38,017 nt of DNA from Verrucomicrobiota bacterium (GTDB taxonomy: Bacteria; Verrucomicrobiota; Verrucomicrobiia; Verrucomicrobiales; Akkermansiaceae). The stretch covers positions 1 to 38,017 of the forward strand of contig JAPLUI010000239.1 in assembly GCA_026397725.1 (NCBI GenBank), read 5' to 3'. Both the position numbers and the translations under genes were made by a program. A model generated the notes under the pieces. It saw only the letters and a program-made list of their open reading frames with translations, ran no database searches and was not told the DNA's origin. Positions 9,301 to 16,666 of this stretch are shown here, piece after piece; the stretch's first letter is position 1, and each line of letters begins with the position of its first letter.

Positions 9301-12293
9301 AGGTAACCGGCGCGCGATTGGCTGCCCATCCAGGCACCCCAGTCGCCGCCGTTCATTTTCGTCACGATGAACTGTGTCTTCGAGTACATGCTGCCCGCTA
9401 TGGCCGCAGTGGCTTGGCCTGCAAACTGGACCGCCGGCAGGCCATTGATCGCATTGGCCGCAAGCTGCATGGTGCCGTTGGTCCGCGTGGCCGGATGCCC
9501 GCTGCCGGACATGTCGGCCCAAGTCAGCACGCCGCTGCCATCGGTCGTGGTCCCTTGCGCCGCATCGAACCAACAGGTCAAGCCGTTGACCACACTCAAC
9601 TCCGAAACGGTGACCGTCACGCTGTAGTTGTTGACGACAAGCAAATCCGAAGAGGTGACCGTGTACGTCACCGGACTGGAGAAATTCAGGGTGGCTCCCG
9701 AAGCCAGGTTGCAGGTGGCCCCGGTGGACAGCGTGAAGGTGGGCGCGAGGCTCGTCACATCCGACCCTTTCGGCACGGTCCAGGCAATCGTCATCGCCGT
9801 GTTGTCAATGGCGACCGGCATGCCCGGCAGACCGAATGTTAGAATCTTGGCGTCAGGTGCGTATGAGACACCAAACCACTTGCTCATCAAGTAATGCTCG
9901 ACCGCTACCCGCTCGTCTTCGGAAAGCACGCGGTCGTAGATGATTACTTCGGCCTGGTATTGATCGCCGGTATGGACGCTGTTGCGGTCGGCGTTCCAAC
10001 TGTCGGCGGTCACTGCACCCGTGGTCACGACTTCCACGAGGTTGTAGCCGTTATACAAATCCGTGGGCATGTAGTAGGTGGTCCCGTTCACCGACACTCC
10101 GTTCACATAGGTTGAACCGCCTCTGATGTTAGGACTTGCCCAGCTTCCGCCCGGGCCATCCCAGATGGGGACTGTCGGATCGGTATCATTAGCCCCCCAG
10201 CGGTGGAAATGATACTGGCCTGACTGAATGTCAGTGAGCAGGAAACTGTTGCCTTTGAAGACGGAGAAGACGGTGCGGATGCTGCTGTCCTCGGCGAATT
10301 TCAAAGCCCCGCTGCCACCTCCGCCGGCGGTGAAATGCAGCGCGGGGAGACCTTTGCCGGTGCCGGCATTCGCCACGAAAGTAGGGCTGGCATGCCCACC
10401 CGGCACCGTGGCGTTGGCGGCATTGGCGCTGAGGTCGGCCCAGGTGGTGACGGGGTCACCGTTACTCTTGCCGACGATCATCGAAGCGTCGAACCATCGT
10501 GCATACCCGCCGACCGGCGGTGGGATCAGGACGACCACCGTCACGGTATATGTTTTGGTGGCGATGCCATTCTGGGCGGTGATGGTGTAGGTTTGTGGAG
10601 TGGCGAAGTTTCGGGAAGTGCCGGAAACGGGTGCGCCCGTCGCCAACGGGGACATCGTGTACATCGGCGCGAGGTTCTGCACCTCGGTCCCGGGTGCCAC
10701 GGCCCAGACGATGGTTTGCGCACTCTGGTTCACGACGGCACCGGGGCCGAAGGTCAGGATGTCGCAGGCCGAACTTTGGGGTGCCACTATCACCGTCACG
10801 GTATAGTCCTTGACGACCTTGCCATCAGAAGAGGTGACTTCGTAAACCACCGGAGTGCTGCCGCCAAAAGCCGGGGTGGGAATGGCACCACTTGACTGAT
10901 TGCAGGTCGCACCGGCGGACAGTGTGAAGGCGGGCGCGAGAGCCGATACCACCGTGCCGTAGGGCACAGTCCAGGCAATGGTTCCGGCCGACTCGTCAAT
11001 GACGGCCGGATAGTCCGTGATCCCGAAGCTGAGAATCTTCGCGTCCGCGATCGAGCCGAGCTGATACTTGAAGGTCGGACCAAAATAGCGCGATGCGGTG
11101 GCATTCTCGATCGGCCAGCTTACCGGAGCGGTGGCTGGCAACGGCCCTGCTGAGGAGCCATCGGCAAGTGCGACGCCCCGGTTCCAGGTGATCCCGGTGC
11201 CCACGGTGGCGGTGGGGGTTCCCCCTGACGCGATGAAATTATCGCCGTTCTGCGTACTCATGACCACATAGTTGCCGGGGGGCAGCACCAGGTTGGAAAC
11301 CACGGTGTAGCGCGCATTGTAGCTGCCACTGGGCACTTCAGGGTTGGTGGCGGGGACGGATGCTTCAACGAGTTTTGCCCCGCCCCTTTGATAGATGGCC
11401 ACCGTGTTGGTCTTCGGGTTCGAATCCGGATCGAATTGCCCCAGCGAGGTGACCGTGAGCGTCTGGGTGACCGTGAAATCCCAGCCGACGCTGAATCGAG
11501 TGCCGAACTGGGGGCCATCACCGGCACTCGTCAAATCAATCGCATGGAGGCTGGCTGGTTCAGGCACGCCATGGAGCGCCGTATCCCAGGCCTGTGCCAT
11601 GTGCTGGTAGCCGAGCGCATTCGGATGCAAGCCATCGGCCAAGTCCGTGTTGATGTTCAAGGATTCATACATGGGAACGTAAACCACATCCTGCCCGAGG
11701 GCCCGGTGGCTGGCCACGATGCCCGGGATGGCGGTGTTGAAAACCCGCACGTCGGCCTCATGGCCGGACATGGGAATGATCGACGCCACGTAGAGTTTCA
11801 CGGCGGGCCGGTAACCATAGATGTGGGTGATGAGGGTGCTCAGGCGGGCGGGCGCGTTGGCCATGTCATAGCCGAGGTTGATGTCGTTGCTGCCGATCAT
11901 CAGCAGGATCCGGTTCGGGTTTTCGGCGCCGGACCCGATCCATCCCGCCAGGTTCTCATCCAGGCCGGTCCGCCCACCGCCGGCCGCGATGACGTAGCCG
12001 CTGTGGCCCTCGTGATGCGTTTGCCCGGCGGCGCTTAGCGTGGTGGTCTCGTTGTTGGTCGCCGATCCGACGAACGTGAAGGTGTCCCCCTTGCTATTCA
12101 AGAGCGTGTACAGCGGGTCGCGATAGCCGCCAGCGACCGGGACTCCGTCCGTGATCGAATCGCCCATGGGCATGATTTTACCAAGGTCCAAGGCCTGGGC
12201 GCTGCCCGCCATCAGGCCCGCGCCGAGCGCCAAGGCGAGGGCGAGGTGTTTCAGATTGCTTGTTGTTACTGTCATTGGATCTGGCATTTTCAT
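5598..12293 (-). CDS. Giant secreted SGNH/GDSL hydrolase with repeated beta-sandwich domains
   Basis: 2231 residues. A signal peptide (about 1-34) precedes an SGNH hydrolase domain (35-240) with block I GDSITDG (Ser46), HSGY, block III GSNDIN (Asn136) and block V DGLHPNALGY (Asp220, His223). All catalytic residues are present, so it probably hydrolyses an ester, perhaps on a carbohydrate. A DUF4082-like segment (about 250-420) follows. Then come about six copies of a DUF5018-like module (ILSFG...WTVPYGT...LAPTFT.S.GATC...YTVTV), three LamG-like modules opening with W(F/Y)DA and TWADLS, and two copies of another beta module. The C-terminus is two near-identical 122-residue repeats with a calcium-loop-like DGDDDRDGITNLMEYALGLN motif. 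The start overlaps a small upstream ORF as ATGA; Met3 and Met7 are alternative starts. It is probably exported and cell-surface or free. Confidence 0.88.
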   Translation of the reverse strand: MKMPDPMTVTTSNLKHLALALALGAGLMAGSAQALDLGKIMPMGDSITDGVPVAGGYRDPLYTLLNSKGDTFTFVGSATNNETTTLSAAGQTHHEGHSGYVIAAGGGRTGLDENLAGWIGSGAENPNRILLMIGSNDINLGYDMANAPARLSTLITHIYGYRPAVKLYVASIIPMSGHEADVRVFNTAIPGIVASHRALGQDVVYVPMYESLNINTDLADGLHPNALGYQHMAQAWDTALHGVPEPASLHAIDLTSAGDGPQFGTRFSVGWDFTVTQTLTVTSLGQFDPDSNPKTNTVAIYQRGGAKLVEASVPATNPEVPSGSYNARYTVVSNLVLPPGNYVVMSTQNGDNFIASGGTPTATVGTGITWNRGVALADGSSAGPLPATAPVSWPIENATASRYFGPTFKYQLGSIADAKILSFGITDYPAVIDESAGTIAWTVPYGTVVSALAPAFTLSAGATCNQSSGAIPTPAFGGSTPVVYEVTSSDGKVVKDYTVTVIVAPQSSACDILTFGPGAVVNQSAQTIVWAVAPGTEVQNLAPMYTMSPLATGAPVSGTSRNFATPQTYTITAQNGIATKTYTVTVVVLIPPPVGGYARWFDASMIVGKSNGDPVTTWADLSANAANATVPGGHASPTFVANAGTGKGLPALHFTAGGGGSGALKFAEDSSIRTVFSVFKGNSFLLTDIQSGQYHFHRWGANDTDPTVPIWDGPGGSWASPNIRGGSTYVNGVSVNGTTYYMPTDLYNGYNLVEVVTTGAVTADSWNADRNSVHTGDQYQAEVIIYDRVLSEDERVAVEHYLMSKWFGVSYAPDAKILTFGLPGMPVAIDNTAMTIAWTVPKGSDVTSLAPTFTLSTGATCNLASGATLNFSSPVTYTVTSSDLLVVNNYSVTVTVSELSVVNGLTCWFDAAQGTTTDGSGVLTWADMSGSGHPATRTNGTMQLAANAINGLPAVQFAGQATAAIAGSMYSKTQFIVTKMNGGDWGAWMGSQSRAGYLWNPNGNCWDGNVPAAVSKNGTALPGYPFYLGDNRNSQYMVVKIVGNDNVTSTRPYQLGRQEGWYSLNNYLAEIISYNTTLTEDDEDRIGGYLANKYNLATIYPPPWPTAIIKRFGSAASPAVINPDHTITWYVPYGTDVTSLAPTYKLVYGATCDKASGSTQNFSSPVTYTVTSSDSLVTSIYTVTITVLPDWPTLINVNYSANAANDNMNGIYSYDATAKGSASRAAPAAYSGNTWNDYVGSATASGSNLKDSQGGSTTVGFTTACNNGPWDNWTGLGTARLLKSAVGANYTTYTPVLTLTGLNTGHAYDLYLASLENDVNRPADFLVGATSKHVADSPGGATDWLEGRNYVRFAGLIPQPNGTVQVKAQGSGSGDGIVVNGFQIQDLGVRGLNPEALIYSFNFPSGTGASATTIDGTRIAVTMWTGTNVTALRPTFATSTGATCKVGGGTVVSGDAVNFTNPVHYIVRSEDGATTTDYTVTVNLIPSSGHLHVNIDNNARTGLVGPAPFSGVGKIWNAAAGAKTGSALLDEDGVMTGVGFNFNNFEGAGSWGNPSLKMLNGAVWWWSQNNSGEGVGVRTGTISGLTFGGKYDLYIASLWADQFSHGAFTVNGVSQDLDGQGASQLVWVQGANYVFFPEVAPDTTGKITITATATQKNGGNYPLMISGFQVLDTGVKSPYCDMLSFGPGAVITGTNIAWTVPYGTNLATLAPTFTTSGMATCSQPNNAVPTPNFSSGPVVYKVAAQDGIRSQNYTVTVTVVAPPLAGGLVCWYDAGGGITQDGSGVLTWADLSGQGHHATRGNGTVTLVPNEVNSRPAVHLRGGNTYLNCTAAAFSSIVKEQYVVVRSPNATWNGSGSFLGRKSDNFLTVRGSSYNMDSGYTGFWQDHFPVAVSKNGTPVPIDRPPFANSPGFLLGTITDYMVLKIIVDDGGVATFANYPYYQIGKNETLGTMDFDVAEIMGFDHALSAADENSVGSYLTTKYGLQTAYVVSGNYATWAGPDGYNLTGGPDGDDDRDGITNLMEYALGLNPKVPNGSPGTLTGNLLSFTKGTAARNNGDVTYAIETSPNLQDPWTTVVTHATGNPDPSISYLLPTGQGKIFARLKVTSTTSVVGGNYATWAGPGGYDLTGGPDGDDDHDGITNLMEYALGLNPKVPNGSPGTLAGNLLSFTKGTAARDNGDVTYSIESSPNLQSPWTPRVTQAAGNTAPTISYTLPPNLGKIFARLVVTQVP

Positions 12294-12379
12294 GGTGTTT
12301 TCACTGGCACCTCGGCCCGCACCATTGATAGGGACAGGCAGGCCGCCAAGGGGATAAGCAGGGAGGGAACGGATTTCAT
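12290..12379 (-). CDS. 29-codon signal-peptide-like ORF coupled to the esterase gene
   Basis: From the ATG at 12379 this reads MKSVPSLLIPLAACLSLSMV followed by RAEVPVKTP and a TGA that overlaps the esterase ATG (ATGA). A good ribosome-binding site (AAGGA, seven bases upstream) supports translation. The peptide looks like a complete Sec signal with a VRA cleavage site and only seven residues after it. It may be a translated leader that couples translation into the 6.7-kb gene, or the remnant of an older signal peptide whose body was lost. A longer reading of the same frame starts at 12475, but its extra N-terminus is unlike a signal peptide. Confidence 0.4.
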   Translation of the reverse strand: MKSVPSLLIPLAACLSLSMVRAEVPVKTP

Positions 12380-12425
12380 TGGTATTTCCTTTGCCCCCGA
12401 GGATACCCAGCCGCTCCGTGGTGCC

Positions 12426-12470
12426 AAGGATTCTTTTCGGAATTCTTTTTTGAATTCCTTATAATTCCTT
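12426..12470. repeat. AT-rich interrupted palindrome
   Basis: The core is GGAATTC-TTTTTT-GAATTCC (12439-12458), a perfect 7-bp stem. The outer arms AAGGATTC (12426) and AATTCCTT (ending 12470) extend an imperfect symmetry over about 45 bp. It lies between the arylsulfatase stop and the esterase leader, both on the minus strand, in an AT-rich patch. It may be an operator or an intergenic terminator-like structure; no U-tract follows on the minus strand. Confidence 0.5.
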
Positions 12471-12503
12471 ATCATAAGAGTCGCCCGGCCGGCTCGGAAC
12501 CTG

Positions 12504-14921
12504 TTAGTCAGACAGCGCCTTCTTGCGGCGGGTCTCCTCGCGGAGCTTGTTCTCCTGATCCTTTTCCGGCGCCTTCATTTCCTTCAGGTCGATGGTGACC
12601 TTGCCGATCTTGCCGGTGAATTTGCAGGGTGCCGGGATCCCATAGTCCTCGGTGACCGGCGTCTCGCCATCTTCACCGACATCGGCCCCTTCGTCGCCCG
12701 AGAACACCATCGGCTGCGTGCGTTCGATCCGGCCTTCGGCCACCTTGTTGTCGTTGACGAAAATCGTGCCAAGGCCCCCCTTGGCGAGGCCGCCGCCGTC
12801 ATAGGCGAACACATAGCGGATCGTCACTTTTCCTGCTGGCACGGCCTCCTTGGCGGCGATGGTGAAGCGCTGCATGCCCAGGAAGTTGTAGGTGTAGGTC
12901 GGCTTGCCAGCCTTCAAATAAAGACTCCAGCCGCCGAAGCGTCCGGCCTGGGCGAGGATCACGCCATTGGCGCCATCCGCGGGGATTTCGACCTCGGCGG
13001 TGATCGTATGGGAACGGTTCTTGGTGTTGATGAACACATTCTCCGACATGCCGGTCATGCCCTCATAGACTGTTAGAGACGTGCGGCCGGCCATCAGGTC
13101 CGGTCTGCCGACGAGGGCGGCGTTGAAGCGCTCGAGGGTGCGATCATCGATGGGCAGCACGTTGAATTTTTCCGCCTCCTTCAGGAAGAGTTCCTGCATT
13201 TCCTTGAGTTTTCCCGGGTTCTGTTTTGCCAGGTCGCTCGCCAGGCTGAAATCAGCCCGGGTGTCGTAGAGTTCCCAGATGTCGGATTCGAGCGCGGTGC
13301 GGGGCTTGGACTCCCAAGGAGCCCGGTGCACGGTGCCGGCCAGCCAGCCGTCGCTATAGATCGCGCGGTTGCCAAAGATCTCGAAGTATTGGGTCAGGTG
13401 CTTGTCCTTGGCCTTGGCATCGTTGAATGAGTACAACATGCTCACGCCTTCGATGGGGGCCTGAAGGACTCCATCCACCAGTTTCGGCTCGGGCAGGCCG
13501 GCGGCCTCCAGGATGGTAGGGGCAACATCAATCACATGGTGCCACTGCGAGCGGATCTCACCGCTGGCTGTCACTCCCTTGGGCCAGTGGATGACCATCC
13601 CGTTGCGGGTGCCGCCGTAGCTCGAGCATACCTGCTTGGTCCAGGTGAAGGGCGTGTCTCCGGCGACCGCCCAACCGGCGGCACAGTGACCGTAGGTATT
13701 CGGGCCGCCCAGATCGTCGTAGTGCTTCATGACGTCCGCCAAGGTCTCCCCCACCCCGTTGAAGTAGCTGTTCTCGTTGAACACGCCCGTCATGCCGCCT
13801 TCGGCGCTCGCGCCATTGTCGCCCACGATGTAGAAGACCAGCGTGTTGTCGAGCTGGCCCAGGTCGGCGATGGCGTCCACGAGTCGGCCGATTTCCGTGT
13901 CCGCATACTCGCCGTAACCGGCCAGGACCTCCATCTGTCGCGCAAAGAGCTTCTTCTCATCGGCGCTCAGCTTGTCCCAGTCCTTGATGGCTTCCGGCTT
14001 GGGGGCGAGTTTGGTGCCCGCCGGCACCACTCCCAGCTTGATCTGGCGGGCAAGCGTCTCTTCGCGCAGCTTGTCCCAGCCCTGGTCGAACTGGCCCTTA
14101 TACTTGGCGATCCATTCCTTCGGCACGTGGTGCGGCGCGTGGGTTGCGCCCGGCGCGAAATAGATGAAGAAGGGTTTGTCCGGGGTGAGCGACTTGACCG
14201 AGCGGACCCACCGGACCGCCTGGTTGGTCAGGTCGGTCATGAGATGATAGTTCGGGTCCGTGGGCAGTTCGACGCGAGTCATGCCGTCATAGATGGCCGG
14301 TGCCCACTGGTTGGCCTCGCCGCCCATGAAACCATAGAACTTGTCGAAGCCGGAGCGGGTGGGCCAGCGGTCGGTTGGGCCGGACGGGCTGACTTCCCAG
14401 GCGGCGGTCTCGTGTGATTTGCCGAAGGCGGCCGTGGCGTAACCGTTGTAGCGCAGTATCGTCGCCAGCGGGGCGACGTTGCCGGGACGCTGGCCCGTGT
14501 TGCCGGGGTAAGCCGTGGCGGTCTCGGCGATCGAGCCGAAGTTGTTCATGTGATGGTTGCGCCCGGTAAGGAGGGCGGACCGGGTTGGGGAGCAAAGGGC
14601 CGTGGTATGGAACTGGTTGTAGCGCAGTCCGGCATTGCCGAGGCGGTCCACGGTTGGCATGTGGATGGGGCCGCCGAAGGAACTGGACTGGCCGAAACCC
14701 ATATCGTCGATGAGGACGATGAGCACATTCGGCGCCCCGGCCGGCGCCTTGACGTCAAAACGCGGTGGCGCAGGGGGGGCCTTGCGGACATCCATCACGG
14801 AACTGTGTGGATACTGCGGTTCGTGGACTGGCAGGGTGGTGCGGTCGGCTGCGGCCCCTGCCGGTAACGCGAACGCACCCAGCGAGAGACTGAGGGTGGC
14901 GAAGATGGGTGCCGGTTTCAT
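12504..14921 (-). CDS. Secreted arylsulfatase (formylglycine-dependent)
   Basis: About 805 residues from the ATG at 14921, chosen because it opens a clear signal peptide (MKPAPIFATLSLSLGAFALP); the frame stays open further upstream without a signal. Type I sulfatase features are in order: metal-binding LIDDMGFG near residue 70, the activation motif CSPTR (Cys at about 110, converted to formylglycine), GRNHH, GKSHE, THAPHH and a VGDNGAS metal site. The family hydrolyses sulfate esters with calcium. The ~200-residue C-terminus beyond the catalytic domain is a beta-rich jelly-roll-like region (SLTVYEGM to KITIDLKEM area) ending in a charged tail. An outer-membrane channel-like gene lies 35 bases upstream. 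A sulfatase-maturing enzyme is needed but not in this window. Substrate unknown. Confidence 0.92.
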   Translation of the reverse strand: MKPAPIFATLSLSLGAFALPAGAAADRTTLPVHEPQYPHSSVMDVRKAPPAPPRFDVKAPAGAPNVLIVLIDDMGFGQSSSFGGPIHMPTVDRLGNAGLRYNQFHTTALCSPTRSALLTGRNHHMNNFGSIAETATAYPGNTGQRPGNVAPLATILRYNGYATAAFGKSHETAAWEVSPSGPTDRWPTRSGFDKFYGFMGGEANQWAPAIYDGMTRVELPTDPNYHLMTDLTNQAVRWVRSVKSLTPDKPFFIYFAPGATHAPHHVPKEWIAKYKGQFDQGWDKLREETLARQIKLGVVPAGTKLAPKPEAIKDWDKLSADEKKLFARQMEVLAGYGEYADTEIGRLVDAIADLGQLDNTLVFYIVGDNGASAEGGMTGVFNENSYFNGVGETLADVMKHYDDLGGPNTYGHCAAGWAVAGDTPFTWTKQVCSSYGGTRNGMVIHWPKGVTASGEIRSQWHHVIDVAPTILEAAGLPEPKLVDGVLQAPIEGVSMLYSFNDAKAKDKHLTQYFEIFGNRAIYSDGWLAGTVHRAPWESKPRTALESDIWELYDTRADFSLASDLAKQNPGKLKEMQELFLKEAEKFNVLPIDDRTLERFNAALVGRPDLMAGRTSLTVYEGMTGMSENVFINTKNRSHTITAEVEIPADGANGVILAQAGRFGGWSLYLKAGKPTYTYNFLGMQRFTIAAKEAVPAGKVTIRYVFAYDGGGLAKGGLGTIFVNDNKVAEGRIERTQPMVFSGDEGADVGEDGETPVTEDYGIPAPCKFTGKIGKVTIDLKEMKAPEKDQENKLREETRRKKALSD

Positions 14922-14956
14922 GGCGGTGGATGGCGGTGCGGTGGAATCGGGTCGGT

Positions 14957-15928
14957 TCAGAACGCGAATCCCAGTTTGAACCAGACGTAGTCGCCCTTCA
15001 TGCGTTTTTCCACGTCCATTTCGGGCAGCCATTTCAATTCGGCCAGCAGTTTGGTATCGCCGATGTGGCCCACGTAGGAAAGCACGGGGCCGACCCCGGC
15101 GGTCATCCCCTCGAGATCCCCGAACCGCGCGCCGGAGCCACTATCGCCGGTGATCTGCTGGTAGTAGAAGGCGTTCGCACCAAGGCCGAAAATGCCGCCA
15201 AACAGGGGCAAGTGCTGCGCCACGGTCAAGTCGAAGTGAAGCGACGTGCCGCTGGTGTAATCGGAGTCGTTGTTTTGAGTGTTGAAATCCACGCCGCTGT
15301 AGAGGCTGACCTCCGTGCCGATTTTGCTGCTGATCCAACTTGCCATGACACCCGGCTCGAAGGTCCAGTAGTTCTTGCCCAGGTTGGCAAGCTGGCCCAG
15401 CTTGTACTCGCCCGTGGGCGCATAGACGCCCACGCGGCAATCCACCTTGAGGTCGGGCGCGAGATCGGTCCAACCCAACATGAACGGGATGATCGTGATG
15501 TCTCCGATCCCGCTGGCGGTGTCGCGAGCGGAGTGTACCGGTCCCAACGTCCCGTGCGGACCAATGTGCTGGGCCTGGCCCTCGACTTCCAACCAGACGT
15601 AGGGCACCGAGACCCCGCAGGCGTATCCGCCACCCAGAAGTTTCCACGGAGTCTGATACACGGCGACGATCGAGTCGGCATACGCGGTGGCGTTCACGTC
15701 CGCCGATAGGAATCCGCCCATCGGGAGCCGAGCACCAATCGGCGCGCTGCCGTCGTAGTAGGAGAAGTAGTTGAGGATGGCCAGGCCGCCCGGCTTGCCG
15801 GGGAAGGCGTCGATGAATGAGGCCATCGACCCCGGCAGATAGTGGGCGCTGCCGGTTTCTTCGGCGCGGCTGGTGGCGGCCAGGCCCAAGGCACAGAAGA
15901 TGAAGATGGCGAGATGGCTTCGTTTCAT
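14957..15928 (-). CDS. Outer-membrane channel-like protein (phenol MetA-degradation/SphA type)
   Basis: The 323-residue protein has a signal peptide (MKRSHLAIFIFCALGLAATS, cleavage near SRA) and then alternating amphipathic beta strands to a terminal Phe (KGDYVWFKLGFAF), as in outer-membrane barrels. Segments such as GIGDITIIPFMLGW, VYAPTGEYKLG and WTFEPGVMASW are typical of the family annotated as MetA-pathway phenol degradation protein or SphA, thought to be outer-membrane transporters of hydrophobic or aromatic compounds. It is transcribed just before the arylsulfatase, so uptake of a sulfate ester or its product is a reasonable inference. Confidence 0.75.
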   Translation of the reverse strand: MKRSHLAIFIFCALGLAATSRAEETGSAHYLPGSMASFIDAFPGKPGGLAILNYFSYYDGSAPIGARLPMGGFLSADVNATAYADSIVAVYQTPWKLLGGGYACGVSVPYVWLEVEGQAQHIGPHGTLGPVHSARDTASGIGDITIIPFMLGWTDLAPDLKVDCRVGVYAPTGEYKLGQLANLGKNYWTFEPGVMASWISSKIGTEVSLYSGVDFNTQNNDSDYTSGTSLHFDLTVAQHLPLFGGIFGLGANAFYYQQITGDSGSGARFGDLEGMTAGVGPVLSYVGHIGDTKLLAELKWLPEMDVEKRMKGDYVWFKLGFAF

Positions 15929-16666
15929 GGTTCTTTGTGTCGGGTATGATGAGTTGATGGCCTTGGCTGCGCCCGTGAATTTCGCAGAAGCATGGGCTTG
16001 GGCACTGACGATGCCGATGCTCCCGCAGGAAGTTGTGATGTCTTGACGCTGATGGCAATCATTTTCGGATCATTTTCGGGGAGGCAACTGGCGGGCGATC
16101 TTCGCGGCGCCACTTGTTCTCCAACCTTGCCGACCCCAACGCGTGGGCTTGCTTTCGCCCCGCCTGCACCAGCGAATCCGCAATCACCATCGGGTTGCCG
16201 GGGGCCACGGCGGCGGGCTGAGCCGGAACTCCGGATGGCCTGATGACCGGGGTGAGGGAACGCCGGTTGTTCCAGCGCCCGGCGGTTCATCGTGTACATG
16301 GGGACTGGTGCAATCACGAAACTATTTCTTGCGCTTTTCAGGTGCCTCGTCACCGCTTTGCGGCAGGACACTGGGGTGAGTGGTGGGGAGCCTCTGCGCT
16401 GGCAGAGCTTTCCAAAGCGGGCGCTGCCCCTCCCCGGCAGCAAGGTTCCTCAACCCACCAGCGGCGAGCCGTCTCCACTCCGCACTGCCCTGAAGAATGG
16501 TTCCTGCACGCCATGGACCGGACCCGATCCGAGGGCTGGGGTCCGTGCTCGCCGGGCTGGTTCTTGAAGTCAACTTTCCCAAGCATTCGAGCCGAATTTC
16601 CTGTTTTCGGATTTTCTGATTGAATTCCGCGATGTTGTCGCTACACTGCATTGACAAAGCAAGCTT
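15929..16666. other. Gene-free divergent intergenic region with small palindromes
   Basis: This ~740-base stretch lies between divergently transcribed genes. Frames here are open but of low-complexity, shadow-like composition and match nothing I recognise. Small hairpins include CCGC-TTT-GCGG near 16352-16366 and CTCTGC-GCTG-GCAGAG at 16392-16407, flanked by GC-rich text like other repeats in this genome. It should hold promoters for both flanking genes. An unrecognised RNA gene cannot be excluded. Confidence 0.5.
16620..16647 (+). promoter_or_regulatory. Possible sigma-70-type promoter for Verru_Chthon protein A
   Basis: TTGAAT (16620-16625) and TACACT (16642-16647) are spaced 16 bases apart and stand about 20 bases before the ATG at 16667. 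This is a moderate match to the -35/-10 consensus in a locally AT-richer patch. The 5' UTR would be very short. A pattern match only. Confidence 0.3.

Noticed and set aside
15925..16443. Minus-strand 172-codon frame ending in an ATGA overlap with the outer-membrane channel gene
   Set aside because: Arg/Pro/Ser-rich composition, no motif, and small palindromes nearby. The overlap is probably chance, though it should be revisited if homologues turn up.
16650..16655. TTGACA as a -35 box
   Set aside because: It is only 11 bases from the start codon of the Verru_Chthon gene, so it cannot serve that gene as a -35 element.
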